Notes under the pieces: model-generated
Told to the model about the DNA's origin: nothing
The model's database searches: none
The model's input: the letters and a program-made list of their open reading frames with translations, nothing else
From: a virus
DNA length: 29,646 bases
IMG/VR virus record: IMGVR_UViG_3300025674_000258
Location: 1 to 29,646 of that record
Direction: 5' to 3' (one strand)
Position numbers and translations under genes: made by a program
Part shown: piece by piece, positions 1 through 5,849 of the stretch
How positions within the stretch are numbered: the first letter of the stretch is position 1
Layout: each line of letters opens with the position of its first letter

Positions 1-2
1 GT

Positions 3-194
3 GAGTGCTGTGGCATTAGTGATTGGAACGGCTTAGAAATAACTTTACAAGTAGATCATATAAATGGACTTGCAAACGATAATAGTATTGAAAACTTGCG
101 TTTGATATGTCCAAATTGTCACTCACAAAGTGACACATTTAGCGGGCGTAATAAAGGACAAGGACGAGCAGCACTTGGAATGGAGTTGCGATAG
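3..194 (+). CDS. HNH endonuclease, C-terminal part (5' end outside window)
   Basis: Reading frame open from the window edge to TAG at 192-194. The translation carries the C-terminal HNH signature: a CCG-x4-WNG stretch, then VDHINGLANDNSIENLRL and CPNCHSQ, with the metal-binding His and Asn and the second zinc-knuckle cysteine pair visible. It then ends SGRNKGQGRAALGMELR. This family makes site-specific nicks or double-strand breaks and is common as free-standing homing endonucleases in T4-like phages. Only about 63 residues are visible, so start and length are unknown. The last codons run directly into a sequence shaped like the 3' end of a tRNA-Gly, which suggests insertion in or beside a tRNA gene. 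Family assignment is firm; the homing role is inferred. Confidence 0.85.
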   Translation, partial: ECCGISDWNGLEITLQVDHINGLANDNSIENLRLICPNCHSQSDTFSGRNKGQGRAALGMELR

Positions 195-217
195 TTCGAT
201 CCTGATCACCCGCTCCA
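186..217 (+). tRNA. tRNA-Gly-like 3' fragment (probably non-functional remnant)
   Basis: The sequence reads as a T arm (GATAG, loop TTCGATC, CTGATC) followed by ACCCGCT and an encoded CCA at 215-217. U73 and the CCCGCUCCA end are typical of bacterial tRNA-Gly. The T stem has an extra G, and no convincing D or anticodon arm precedes it because that DNA codes for the conserved HNH tail. Either the 5' half lies upstream of the window (a tRNA split by the HNH gene or an intron) or this is a decayed tRNA. Confidence 0.35.
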
Positions 218-232
218 AATTAAAAAAAGTGG

Positions 233-261
233 TTGACAAACCAAACTAAATAAAGTATAAA
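233..261 (+). promoter_or_regulatory. sigma70-type promoter overlapping a T4-type late motif
   Basis: TTGACA at 233-238, a 17-base spacer, and TATAAA at 256-261. The same -10 region reads TATAAATA (256-263), the exact T4 late promoter consensus, so the site could serve early and late. It sits just upstream of a 20-codon ORF, a terminator and the tRNA cluster. Confidence 0.7.
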
Positions 262-287
262 TAAGTATAGACAAAAGGAATACTAAC

Positions 288-350
288 ATGTTCAAGACTA
301 ACACAACATCGATAATATGTTGGCCATCACGAAAGTGGGGTATGTCTTGA
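288..350 (+). CDS. Small ORF (20 aa) or structured small RNA
   Basis: ATG at 288 follows an AAAAGGAA ribosome-binding site with good spacing. The ORF (MFKTNTTSIICWPSRKWGMS) ends at TGA 348-350. The same bases can fold as a three-way junction: CAAGAC 293-298 with GTCTTG 344-349, CAACAT 304-309 with ATGTTG 317-322, and a third arm capped by a GAAA tetraloop (CAC 328-330 with GTG 335-337). With a promoter in front and a terminator behind, this is a self-contained unit. It could be a small peptide gene, a small RNA or a leader for the tRNA operon. I do not recognise it as a known family. Confidence 0.35.
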   Translation: MFKTNTTSIICWPSRKWGMS

Positions 351-377
351 CGTGACTTTTTAAAAAGTTATTTCAAC

Positions 378-411
378 AGCCCCTAGCATTAAGTTGTTAG
401 GGGCTTTTTTT
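378..411 (+). terminator. Rho-independent terminator
   Basis: An 8-bp stem AGCCCCTA (378-385) with TAGGGGCT (398-405), a 12-base loop and a run of seven T. It closes the small unit starting at the promoter at 233 and lies 26 bases before the first tRNA, so the tRNAs need read-through or their own processing. Confidence 0.85.
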
Positions 412-437
412 ATTAAAGGAGTGAAACATAGTTTTTT

Positions 438-525
438 GTCGGTTCGGTGCAGTTGGAGTGGCACACTGGTCTCCAAAACCAGGATTAGAAATAATCAGGG
501 GGTTCGAATCCCTCAACCGATGCCA
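438..525 (+). tRNA. tRNA with anticodon CCA (Trp by codon), type II body
   Basis: Acceptor GTCGGTT pairs with AACCGAT, G73, and CCA is encoded. D stem GTGC/GCAC; anticodon stem CTGGT/ACCAG with loop CTCCAAA, so anticodon CCA (reads UGG, Trp); T arm GGGGG-TTCGAAT-CCCTC. The variable region is unusual: GATTA-GAAA-TAATC plus A forms a 5-bp stem, as in Leu, Ser or Tyr tRNAs. Positions 8-9 are CG instead of the usual U8 plus purine. Functional identity is therefore somewhat uncertain, although G73 and the loop agree with Trp. Confidence 0.85.
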
Positions 526-527
526 AT

Positions 528-604
528 CTTGGTGTGGCCTAGTCTGGTAAGGCGCTTGATTTGGGTTCAAGAGATCGCAGGTTCGAATCCTGCCACCAAG
601 ACCA
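528..604 (+). tRNA. tRNA-Pro (anticodon TGG)
   Basis: Perfect cloverleaf: acceptor CTTGGTG/CACCAAG, D arm GCCT/AGGC with GG in the loop, anticodon stem CTTGA/TCAAG with loop TTTGGGT (anticodon TGG), T arm GCAGG-TTCGAAT-CCTGC, A73 and an encoded CCA. It follows the previous tRNA by two bases, which implies one processed transcript. Confidence 0.97.
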
Positions 605-609
605 AATAT

Positions 610-686
610 GTGCGTGTGTCGCTGAATGGTTAGGCACCGGATTGCAAATCCGTTTCATGCAGGTTCGAGTCCTGTCACGCACTCCA
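610..686 (+). tRNA. tRNA-Cys (anticodon GCA)
   Basis: Acceptor GTGCGTG/CACGCAC, T73 (usual for Cys), encoded CCA. The anticodon loop is TTGCAAA, closed by CGGA/TCCG with a mismatch at 27-43. The T arm is CAGG-type with loop TTCGAGT. It lies five bases after tRNA-Pro. Confidence 0.96.
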
Positions 687-688
687 AA

Positions 689-776
689 GGAGAGTTGGCT
701 GAGCGGTCGAAAGCGGCGGTCTTGAAAACCGTTGATGTGAAAGCATCCGGGGGTTCGAATCCCTCACTCTCCGCCA
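689..776 (+). tRNA. tRNA-Ser (anticodon TGA)
   Basis: Acceptor GGAGAGT/ACTCTCC, G73, encoded CCA, and a long variable arm (GATG...CATC) as expected of tRNA-Ser. Anticodon loop CTTGAAA gives UGA, reading UCN and especially UCA. It lies two bases after tRNA-Cys. Confidence 0.96.
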
Positions 777-780
777 CTGT

Positions 781-872
781 GGAAGTGGGTGTCGGTACAC
801 AGGGAGTCCTTATAAGACTTTCAGCGCCAGATTAGCGTTCTCGACCAGGTTCGACTCCTGGCACTTCTACCA
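781..872 (+). tRNA. Atypical type II tRNA, anticodon TAT by position (Ile by codon, Leu-like body)
   Basis: Acceptor GGAAGTG pairs with CACTTCT (first pair G-U), A73, encoded CCA. T arm CCAGG-TTCGACT-CCTGG is perfect. Anticodon stem GAGTC/GACTT with loop CTTATAA puts TAT at 34-36, an AUA-reading anticodon. The variable region is about 24 bases with a GCGC/GCGT stem, as in tRNA-Leu or Ser. The D arm is very short (GTGT-CGGT-ACAC). It may be an Ile tRNA, a Leu-derived tRNA with a changed anticodon, or a decaying gene; charging cannot be read from the sequence. Confidence 0.65.
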
Positions 873-875
873 TAA

Positions 876-882
876 CTAAATA
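876..882 (+). promoter_or_regulatory. T4-type late promoter motif (CTAAATA)
   Basis: CTAAATA followed by exactly five T and then ATG at 888. In T4 the late element spans about -13 to -6, so transcription would start on the A of this ATG. The 14-base string TAAATATTTTTATG recurs at 1847-1860. Confidence 0.55.
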
Positions 883-887
883 TTTTT

Positions 888-1112
888 ATGTATAGTGTAG
901 AGTTTGACCACGACGAAGTGTGTATCACCATAATGGACGATCACGGGATACACGGTGATTTGATAGTAAACAGTTTTGACGATTTGGTTTACATCAGACA
1001 ATATGATCCAGAAACAGATACAGATTTTATAATAGAAATAAGTCCTGAACAGTGGGAAGAGTTGATTGCTGCTATTCACAGTAAAGAAGGGTTTTTTCGT
1101 AGACAACGATGA
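888..1112 (+). CDS. Small acidic protein of unknown function
   Basis: A 74-residue acidic protein (MYSVEFDHDEVCITIMDDHG...) with an alternating beta-like pattern and a C-terminal EQWEELIAAIHS helix. No family recognised. It starts five bases after a late promoter motif and has no ribosome-binding site, which suggests a leaderless message. Its stop overlaps the ATG of the next gene (ATGA at 1109), so the two are translationally coupled. Codon pattern and tight packing argue that it is real. Confidence 0.75.
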   Translation: MYSVEFDHDEVCITIMDDHGIHGDLIVNSFDDLVYIRQYDPETDTDFIIEISPEQWEELIAAIHSKEGFFRRQR

Positions 1113-1849
1113 AATATTTAGTTACATCAGGGTGTAGTTTCAGCAAGCCAGGTGATTATACAAAAGGTACATCAGCTACGCCATGCACATGGCCTGAATG
1201 GCTAACACATTATTACAAACCAGAAAGTTTTTTACATTTAGGCATAAGCAGTAACGGACAAGAGTTGATTAGTAGAAATGTTATACATGCAGTTAGTAAT
1301 CTTTTAAAAGAATATGATGCTAAAGATTTTCTTGTTGGCGTTATGTGGAGTACAGAAGATCGAAAACAGTTTTACCTGCCAAATAAAAATAACTTAGATT
1401 ATATGCTAAGTCCAAATCCTAGTCCAAGCGGCAGACACCAATGGCCAAGCAACGATGAATACGGTACTTGGCATTTGCAAAATGTAGGATTTACAAACAA
1501 GTTTTCACAAACCTATTACAGATATTTTTACGATACAACACAAAGTATTGTTAACAGTTACGAACATGTTTTAAGAACACAATGGTATCTTGAAAAACAT
1601 AAAATCAAATATTTTATGAGCACAATAAATGATTACACATTTGAAGGCGACTGGGAAAATACTGCGCAAATAGACTATTTAAAAGAACTAGTAGATTGGT
1701 CTAAGTTTTTACCAGCTCAACTACCATGGGTGATTAAAAATACAAAACAGTTTACAAAAGAAGAATTTTTTCATCCAAACAGTGAACAAAATAAAATTTA
1801 TGTCGATAAAATAATCATTCCTTTTTTACAAGAACATTACAAAATATAA
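1109..1849 (+). CDS. SGNH/GDSL-hydrolase-like phage protein
   Basis: A 246-residue protein. Near the N terminus LVTSGCSFS (residues 4-12) matches the block I nucleophile region of SGNH hydrolases (GCS in place of GDS, Ser10 as candidate nucleophile). SSNGQE around Asn49 could be a block II/III oxyanion element, and HPNSEQN with His222 matches the late catalytic block. Members hydrolyse esters or deacetylate glycans. A related protein lies at 4231-4983. The substrate is unknown; modification of phage or host surface sugars is inference. The fold call is fairly sure, activity unproven. Confidence 0.65.
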   Translation: MKYLVTSGCSFSKPGDYTKGTSATPCTWPEWLTHYYKPESFLHLGISSNGQELISRNVIHAVSNLLKEYDAKDFLVGVMWSTEDRKQFYLPNKNNLDYMLSPNPSPSGRHQWPSNDEYGTWHLQNVGFTNKFSQTYYRYFYDTTQSIVNSYEHVLRTQWYLEKHKIKYFMSTINDYTFEGDWENTAQIDYLKELVDWSKFLPAQLPWVIKNTKQFTKEEFFHPNSEQNKIYVDKIIIPFLQEHYKI

Positions 1850-1852
1850 ATA
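1845..1852 (+). promoter_or_regulatory. T4-type late promoter (perfect TATAAATA)
   Basis: Exact T4 late consensus TATAAATA, overlapping the stop codon of the upstream SGNH gene. Five T separate it from ATG 1858, placing the expected +1 on the start codon. Confidence 0.65.
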
Positions 1853-1857
1853 TTTTT

Positions 1858-2013
1858 ATGATTACGGCGGTTAAAGAAATCATCTGGCATCTCACGTGTA
1901 ATGCGTGTAAAGGATATTGGTCATTTGCTACTATGGAAGAAAAATATTGCATAGAAAGAGGTAACCAATATTGTCCACATTGCGGCACCAAATGTCAGGT
2001 TAAAGTCAAATAA
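1858..2013 (+). CDS. Small zinc-ribbon protein
   Basis: A 51-residue protein (MITAVKEIIWHLTCNACKGYWSFA..., ending CPHCGTKCQVKVK). CNAC and CPHC are two CxxC knuckles about 25 residues apart, a classic zinc-ribbon layout, plus one extra Cys. Such small ribbons often bind nucleic acid or act as protein adaptors; no specific partner can be named. It lies five bases after a perfect late promoter motif and lacks a visible ribosome-binding site. Confidence 0.7.
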   Translation: MITAVKEIIWHLTCNACKGYWSFATMEEKYCIERGNQYCPHCGTKCQVKVK

Positions 2014-2016
2014 ATC

Positions 2017-2045
2017 TTGACTTGTCTTGTGATAGACTATATAGT
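2017..2045 (+). promoter_or_regulatory. Sigma70-type (early) promoter
   Basis: TTGACT (2017-2022), 17-base spacer, TATAGT (2040-2045). An AGGAGA ribosome-binding site precedes ATG 2071. The spacer holds TCTTGTGA, and AAAACACAGA follows at 2049-2058; both elements recur at the promoter at 27384. Confidence 0.75.
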
Positions 2046-2070
2046 GTTAAAACACAGATAGGAGACTCAC

Positions 2071-3270
2071 ATGGCACGGGCAAGTAAAGTAGCAGCTAAA
2101 CCGAAAAAGAAAACGGTTAGATCTAGTCGTCGCGGTGCAAATATGATGCCACTTATGCCAACAAAAGGTTTAACTTGGCATAAAGCACAATACTACACAC
2201 ACTATGAAGTAGAACCAAAGGAGTGGCTAACAACTGTTAAAACATACATTAAAAAACATTACGACAAAAAGGTTGTTACTGCTATCAATAAGCTACCGGA
2301 TTGGAAGGTTGGTGGGAAGAGTCATTGGACTTGTGCGGCGTACCTTTTAGACAATGATCAAGAGTCTGTTGTACCCGAAGCATATAAAACAGGTATTGAT
2401 CGTTGGATCAAAGAACTTGCCGAAGAAGGTGCTAAGGTAGTAGAAGAAAAGAAAGCAGAAGAAAAAACCAAAAAGAATGTGTATGTGCCAAGCATACAAG
2501 AACGTATTAGAGATCAAGCATACGATACATGTGAAGCCATTGAAGAATGGTTAGACGGTTTTATCACTAACAAGAAAAACTTTGATCCTAAAGGATTTGA
2601 TTTTACTAGTCATTTTTCTAAGTATAAAGTTACACAAGCTCATGCTCGTAAAATTAAAAACTTTTACCTTGGAGAACTTGAAGAAGCACAACTAATACAA
2701 AAACTTCCGACTCCTGGTGAAATCAATCGCTGCAAGGATGAACATGAAAAAGACATGCTACAGCAGCTACGCGAAGGCTACAGCCATCTAACTAAAGCAG
2801 ATGCTAAAGCATACTTAGAAGCATTAGAGACGCTGCACGGCGCTTGTGACGTTGTTATAGACAGTGCTAAAGCTACACGCAAGCCACGTAAAAAAGCGCC
2901 ACTGAGTAAAGAAAAACTTATTTCTAAAATAAAGTACAAAGAGCGTGATGATAAGTTACAGATAGTAAGCATTAATCCTATAGATATTATTGATGCTACT
3001 GAAGTTTGGGTTTATAATACTAAAACTCGTAAACTAGGAAAATACGTTGCACAAGAACATAGCACAATAAAAGTTAAAGGTACAACTTTGACATTTTTTG
3101 ACGAAAATAAAAGTATTCAAAAAACTTTGCGTAAACCAGAAGAAACACTTAAAGACTTTAAAAAAGCAAGTAAAGTCAAGTTACGCAAGTTTTTAGATGA
3201 AATCAAAACAACTGACATTAAGTTAAACGGTAGACTTAATGCAGACACAATAATCTTAAAAGTATATTAA
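2071..3270 (+). CDS. Lysine-rich conserved phage protein, function unknown
   Basis: A 399-residue protein with a very basic N terminus (MARASKVAAKPKKKTVRSSRR) like a disordered nucleic-acid-binding tail. A WHKAQYYTHYEVEPKEW stretch follows, then a Lys/Glu-rich probable coiled segment (about residues 110-135), a helical middle and a second basic patch (KATRKPRKKAPLSKEK, about 270-285). I do not recognise the family. It has its own strong early-type promoter and a good AGGAGA ribosome-binding site, so early high expression is likely. DNA or RNA binding is an inference from charge alone. Confidence 0.85.
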   Translation: MARASKVAAKPKKKTVRSSRRGANMMPLMPTKGLTWHKAQYYTHYEVEPKEWLTTVKTYIKKHYDKKVVTAINKLPDWKVGGKSHWTCAAYLLDNDQESVVPEAYKTGIDRWIKELAEEGAKVVEEKKAEEKTKKNVYVPSIQERIRDQAYDTCEAIEEWLDGFITNKKNFDPKGFDFTSHFSKYKVTQAHARKIKNFYLGELEEAQLIQKLPTPGEINRCKDEHEKDMLQQLREGYSHLTKADAKAYLEALETLHGACDVVIDSAKATRKPRKKAPLSKEKLISKIKYKERDDKLQIVSINPIDIIDATEVWVYNTKTRKLGKYVAQEHSTIKVKGTTLTFFDENKSIQKTLRKPEETLKDFKKASKVKLRKFLDEIKTTDIKLNGRLNADTIILKVY

Positions 3271-3282
3271 AAAGGAAAACCA

Positions 3283-3900
3283 ATGCCCCTAGTACCAATT
3301 GTAGTTGAAAGCGAAGCAAAAGGCGAACGCAGTTATGACATTTATAGTAGACTACTTAAAGACCGCATCATTATGCTACAAGGTGTAGTTGAAGACACAA
3401 TGGCAAATCTTGTAGTTGCCCAAATGCTGTTTTTGGAAAGTCAAAACCCGGATAAACCTATTAAACTGTATATCAATAGCCCAGGCGGCAGTGTTACATC
3501 AGGTCTTGCTATTTACGACACTATGCAGTTTGTTAAAACACCTGTACATACCATGGTAATGGGTCAAGCAGCAAGTATGGGTAGTTTCCTAGCACAAGCA
3601 GGCGCAGCAGGACATCGTTATGTATTGCCAGAAAGCCGCACTATGATCCATCGTGTAAGCTCAGGCACACGAGGCACCAGTGGTAGTATCCACGTACAAG
3701 AACTGGAGTTTGAAGATGCTCGCAGACACTTTGAAGAAAGTAAACGACTGAACAATCGTTTAACAGAATTGTATGTAAAACATAACAGCAAAGGCAAAAC
3801 ATACGATGAACTGTTTGAAACTATGAAGTTTGATACATTCTTATCAGCACATGAGGCAGTAGACAATGGATTCGCAGACAAAGTCATCGAAAGTCGCTGA
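3283..3900 (+). CDS. clpP: ClpP-family serine protease (S14)
   Basis: A 205-residue ClpP homologue. [11 protein letters not shown] (64-74) is the oxyanion and substrate strand, GQAASMGS holds nucleophile Ser98, MIHR holds His123, and [10 protein letters not shown] places the triad Asp at about 184, so the triad is intact. The His-Asp spacing is about 12 residues longer than in E. coli ClpP, so the handle or a loop is extended. It could cooperate with a host ClpX/ClpA-type unfoldase or act as a head-maturation protease; no ATPase gene is nearby. An AAAGGA ribosome-binding site precedes ATG 3283. The 3' end overlaps the next gene by 35 bases. Confidence 0.95.
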   Translation: MPLVPIVVESEAKGERSYDIYSRLLKDRIIMLQGVVEDTMANLVVAQMLFLESQNPDKPIKLYINSPGGSVTSGLAIYDTMQFVKTPVHTMVMGQAASMGSFLAQAGAAGHRYVLPESRTMIHRVSSGTRGTSGSIHVQELEFEDARRHFEESKRLNNRLTELYVKHNSKGKTYDELFETMKFDTFLSAHEAVDNGFADKVIESR

Positions 3901-4231
3901 AACAGTTGCAGCATTAAAGGGGGTTCCTACACGTGAAGAACTTCTTGAAATGTTAAGCAATGAGATTGTTGACGTTACATTCACAAAACTAAATGGCGAC
4001 GAACGCACAATGAAATGCAGTTTGATTCCTAGTATGCTTCCTCCTGCACAGCGTGACGACAAGTTAAGCCAAACAAAAATACGTAACTTAGAAGAAAAAG
4101 TTATTGTTGTTTGGATGATTGGAGAGACTCACGAAAAAAGCGGCTGGCGAAGTTTTAGATACGACAGGATAAAGAAAGCAGAAATAGATGTTTGGTATGG
4201 CAATGGTCATGCCGAAGGAGGAGCATATTAA
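3866..4231 (+). CDS. SH3-like beta-barrel phage protein
   Basis: A 121-residue protein. The core [25 protein letters not shown] ... WRSFRYDRI matches the small SH3-barrel family seen in many myoviruses (consensus: VTFTK-x-DGTER-x-M, later WRSFR-x-D). Its role is unknown. The chosen ATG lies inside clpP; a start further downstream is possible, but the N-terminal helix ([23 protein letters not shown]) looks genuine. The stop overlaps the ATG of the next gene (TAATG), implying coupling. Confidence 0.75.
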   Translation: MDSQTKSSKVAETVAALKGVPTREELLEMLSNEIVDVTFTKLNGDERTMKCSLIPSMLPPAQRDDKLSQTKIRNLEEKVIVVWMIGETHEKSGWRSFRYDRIKKAEIDVWYGNGHAEGGAY

Positions 4232-4983
4232 TGTCAGATAGACTGTATATTGATTTACTTAATGGTGTTAATGGAAACAGCGGAGTACATCAATGGGTAA
4301 GCAGCGATGACGAAGAAAGATGGAATGAAAATCAAAAAAATCCAAAATCAAAAGCAAAGTTAGAAAAGTTAGGATGGACACCTGATAGTTTTGAATATCA
4401 TTGTGATAGTTTAGGTTTTAGAAATAACAAAGACTTAGAAAAAAATGTTCCATATACTTTGTTCTTAGGTTGCAGTCATACATTTGGAATAGGATTGCCT
4501 ATTGAGTGTGTTTGGACCAGCATTGTAACAAAGTTTTTGCAGAAACCTACATATAATGCTGCTAGAGCAGGAGCAGGGATTGACAGTTGCTATAGAATAT
4601 TAAAGTATTTGATCAATCAAGATTACAAGTTTGAAAATCTTTTTTTATTTTCTCCTCATCCAGGCAGAATAGAAATATGGGATGAGTTTGAAAAAAAATG
4701 GATGGTCGCAACATGGTGGTCACACTATCCTAAAGATTTACTATCCTATTTAAACCATCAATATTTTACTCAAATTAACTTTGACAAAACATTAGATGCA
4801 ATCGAAAATCTTTGTGTTAAAAATAAGATTAATCTAGTACACATGAATACAGATTCGTGCGATGATTTAATAATTGATGATTGCAAAGCTAGAGATCTTA
4901 TGCATGCCGGTAAGGATGCCCATGAAAAAATTGCCTACAGATTTATAGACATATATAATAGGCAAAGTTTGCTTAATAAATAA
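4231..4983 (+). CDS. SGNH-hydrolase-like protein, second copy
   Basis: A 250-residue protein. I chose ATG 4231 because GGAGGAG sits at 4217-4223; an earlier in-frame ATG at 4192 would add 13 residues inside the upstream gene. FLGCSHTFGIG (78-88, Ser82 candidate nucleophile), NAARAGAG (109-116) and DLMHAGKDAH (222-231, a DxxH catalytic pair) are SGNH blocks I, III and V. It shares the GCS-type nucleophile with the protein at 1109-1849. Likely an esterase or deacetylase on glycans; the substrate is unknown. Confidence 0.75.
   Translation: MSDRLYIDLLNGVNGNSGVHQWVSSDDEERWNENQKNPKSKAKLEKLGWTPDSFEYHCDSLGFRNNKDLEKNVPYTLFLGCSHTFGIGLPIECVWTSIVTKFLQKPTYNAARAGAGIDSCYRILKYLINQDYKFENLFLFSPHPGRIEIWDEFEKKWMVATWWSHYPKDLLSYLNHQYFTQINFDKTLDAIENLCVKNKINLVHMNTDSCDDLIIDDCKARDLMHAGKDAHEKIAYRFIDIYNRQSLLNK
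4975..4982 (+). promoter_or_regulatory. Possible T4-type late motif (AATAAATA)
   Basis: AATAAATA overlaps the stop codon of the SGNH gene and ends four bases before ATG 4987. Spacing resembles the TAAATA-N5-ATG sites at 876 and 1845, one base shorter. Confidence 0.35.
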
Positions 4984-4986
4984 CAA

Positions 4987-5289
4987 ATGAAGGCAAATAT
5001 TAATAAGGCAAACAATATAGATAAACAGGTGGCCCGTTGGGATTTATATGCTAAAATAGCACCAACGGTTTTTTTGTTGGGATGTTTTGTTTCACTCAGT
5101 TACGGAATAAGTAGTTTTAACATACTATTCAATGTTGGAATGGTGTTGTTTGCTATGACTGCTGTGGTGTGGTGGTTTTGGACTATTTTTACAGTCAGAT
5201 TTATTGTAAAAACTATGAGTAATGCTACCAAAGAACTACTCGAAGTAAAAGACGAATTGGCTGCCATAAAGGACGAACTGAGGGAATAA
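4987..5289 (+). CDS. Small membrane protein with C-terminal coiled coil
   Basis: A 100-residue protein. Two hydrophobic segments (about 25-45 and 48-75, the latter rich in Trp and Val) form a membrane hairpin, followed by NATKELLEVKDELAAIKDELRE, a clear short coiled coil. No enzyme motif. The stop and the next start overlap (TAATG), pointing to joint function with the following single-span protein. It could be an inner-membrane protein of lysis or exclusion type, but nothing proves this. Confidence 0.7.
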   Translation: MKANINKANNIDKQVARWDLYAKIAPTVFLLGCFVSLSYGISSFNILFNVGMVLFAMTAVVWWFWTIFTVRFIVKTMSNATKELLEVKDELAAIKDELRE

Positions 5290-5759
5290 TGAAATACCTA
5301 GCAATAATAAGTATAAACATATTAAGTGGCATCAGTCTTGCCACTTTGATAATAATGGGTGTAACATACCTAAGTTTCAAAAATACGAATGTATTCCAAG
5401 ATGTTAAAATAGAGATTGTTAACAATCCTGTAAGTGGACACGATGATATTGTGTTTCATATGCAAGGCTTCAAACCATATGAATGCGCAAGCACAGATGT
5501 TTATGGTGAAGCATTTTCAGCAGACGGAAGTCATAGTCATAAACTAACCACCTTTACAAAACAAGCCATACGCAATACTCGTCCAGGTGTAGAAGTTCCT
5601 AATGCTTGGGCAATGGAACGACCAAAAGATATGAACAAAGGTGGCAGATATTTTGTCACTATGACTGGCGAGTTTATATGCAATCACTGGGCATTCAAAG
5701 TTCCTAAAACACAATCTTATCACAACATACTTTTAGATGCATTACCAGTTGACAACTAA
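5289..5759 (+). CDS. Single-span membrane-anchored protein, unknown
   Basis: A 156-residue protein. The N-terminal stretch YLAIISINILSGISLATLIIMGVTYL (3-28) is one membrane helix, leaving a soluble domain probably outside the cytoplasm. That domain has three cysteines (CAST, FICNH) and no motif I recognise. Coupled to the upstream membrane protein. There is no lipobox, so an uncleaved anchor is more likely than a lipoprotein. Confidence 0.7.
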   Translation: MKYLAIISINILSGISLATLIIMGVTYLSFKNTNVFQDVKIEIVNNPVSGHDDIVFHMQGFKPYECASTDVYGEAFSADGSHSHKLTTFTKQAIRNTRPGVEVPNAWAMERPKDMNKGGRYFVTMTGEFICNHWAFKVPKTQSYHNILLDALPVDN

Positions 5760-5764
5760 ATTAA

Positions 5765-5780
5765 CTTATATTAATATAAG
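5765..5780 (+). repeat. Perfect 16-bp palindrome
   Basis: CTTATATTAATATAAG is fully self-complementary. It follows a stop codon by a few bases but has no T-run, so it is a weak terminator at best; it could be a protein-binding site or mRNA-stabilising hairpin. Confidence 0.5.
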
Positions 5781-5787
5781 TAATAAC

Positions 5788-5843
5788 AGTGGACTAATAG
5801 GGATCATCCCACTATAAAAATTCTGCCCCCTCAACCAACGAGG
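5788..5843 (+). promoter_or_regulatory. Possible preQ1-I-like riboswitch leader of the QueD-like gene
   Basis: AGTGG (5788-5792) pairs with CCACT (5809-5813), preceded by another C, and is followed at once by ATAAAAA (5814-5820). This is the layout of preQ1-I aptamers, in which an AGAGG/CCTCT stem is followed by an A-rich tail. A loop GGG (5800-5802) could pair with CCCCC (5826-5830) as the pseudoknot. CCTC (5829-5832) can also pair with the ribosome-binding site GAGG (5840-5843), giving an obvious on/off switch. The gene behind it belongs to the preQ0/preQ1 pathway family. The loop is longer than usual and the pseudoknot is not canonical. Confidence 0.4.
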
Positions 5844-5849
5844 TAAAAT

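Noticed and set aside
142-214. A full 73-base tRNA starting at GCGGGCG 142-148 and ending at 214
   Set aside because: The acceptor ends pair 6 of 7, but no D or anticodon arm forms, and GCGGGCG codes for the SGR residues usual after the HNH zinc knuckle, so the pairing is probably chance.
394-835. Two open frames across the tRNA cluster
   Set aside because: They cover complete tRNA genes on the same strand; the coding reading has no ribosome-binding site and no plausible protein.
4192-4230. Upstream ATG for the second SGNH gene
   Set aside because: The strong GGAGGAG before 4231 and the conflict with the upstream coding end favour the later start.
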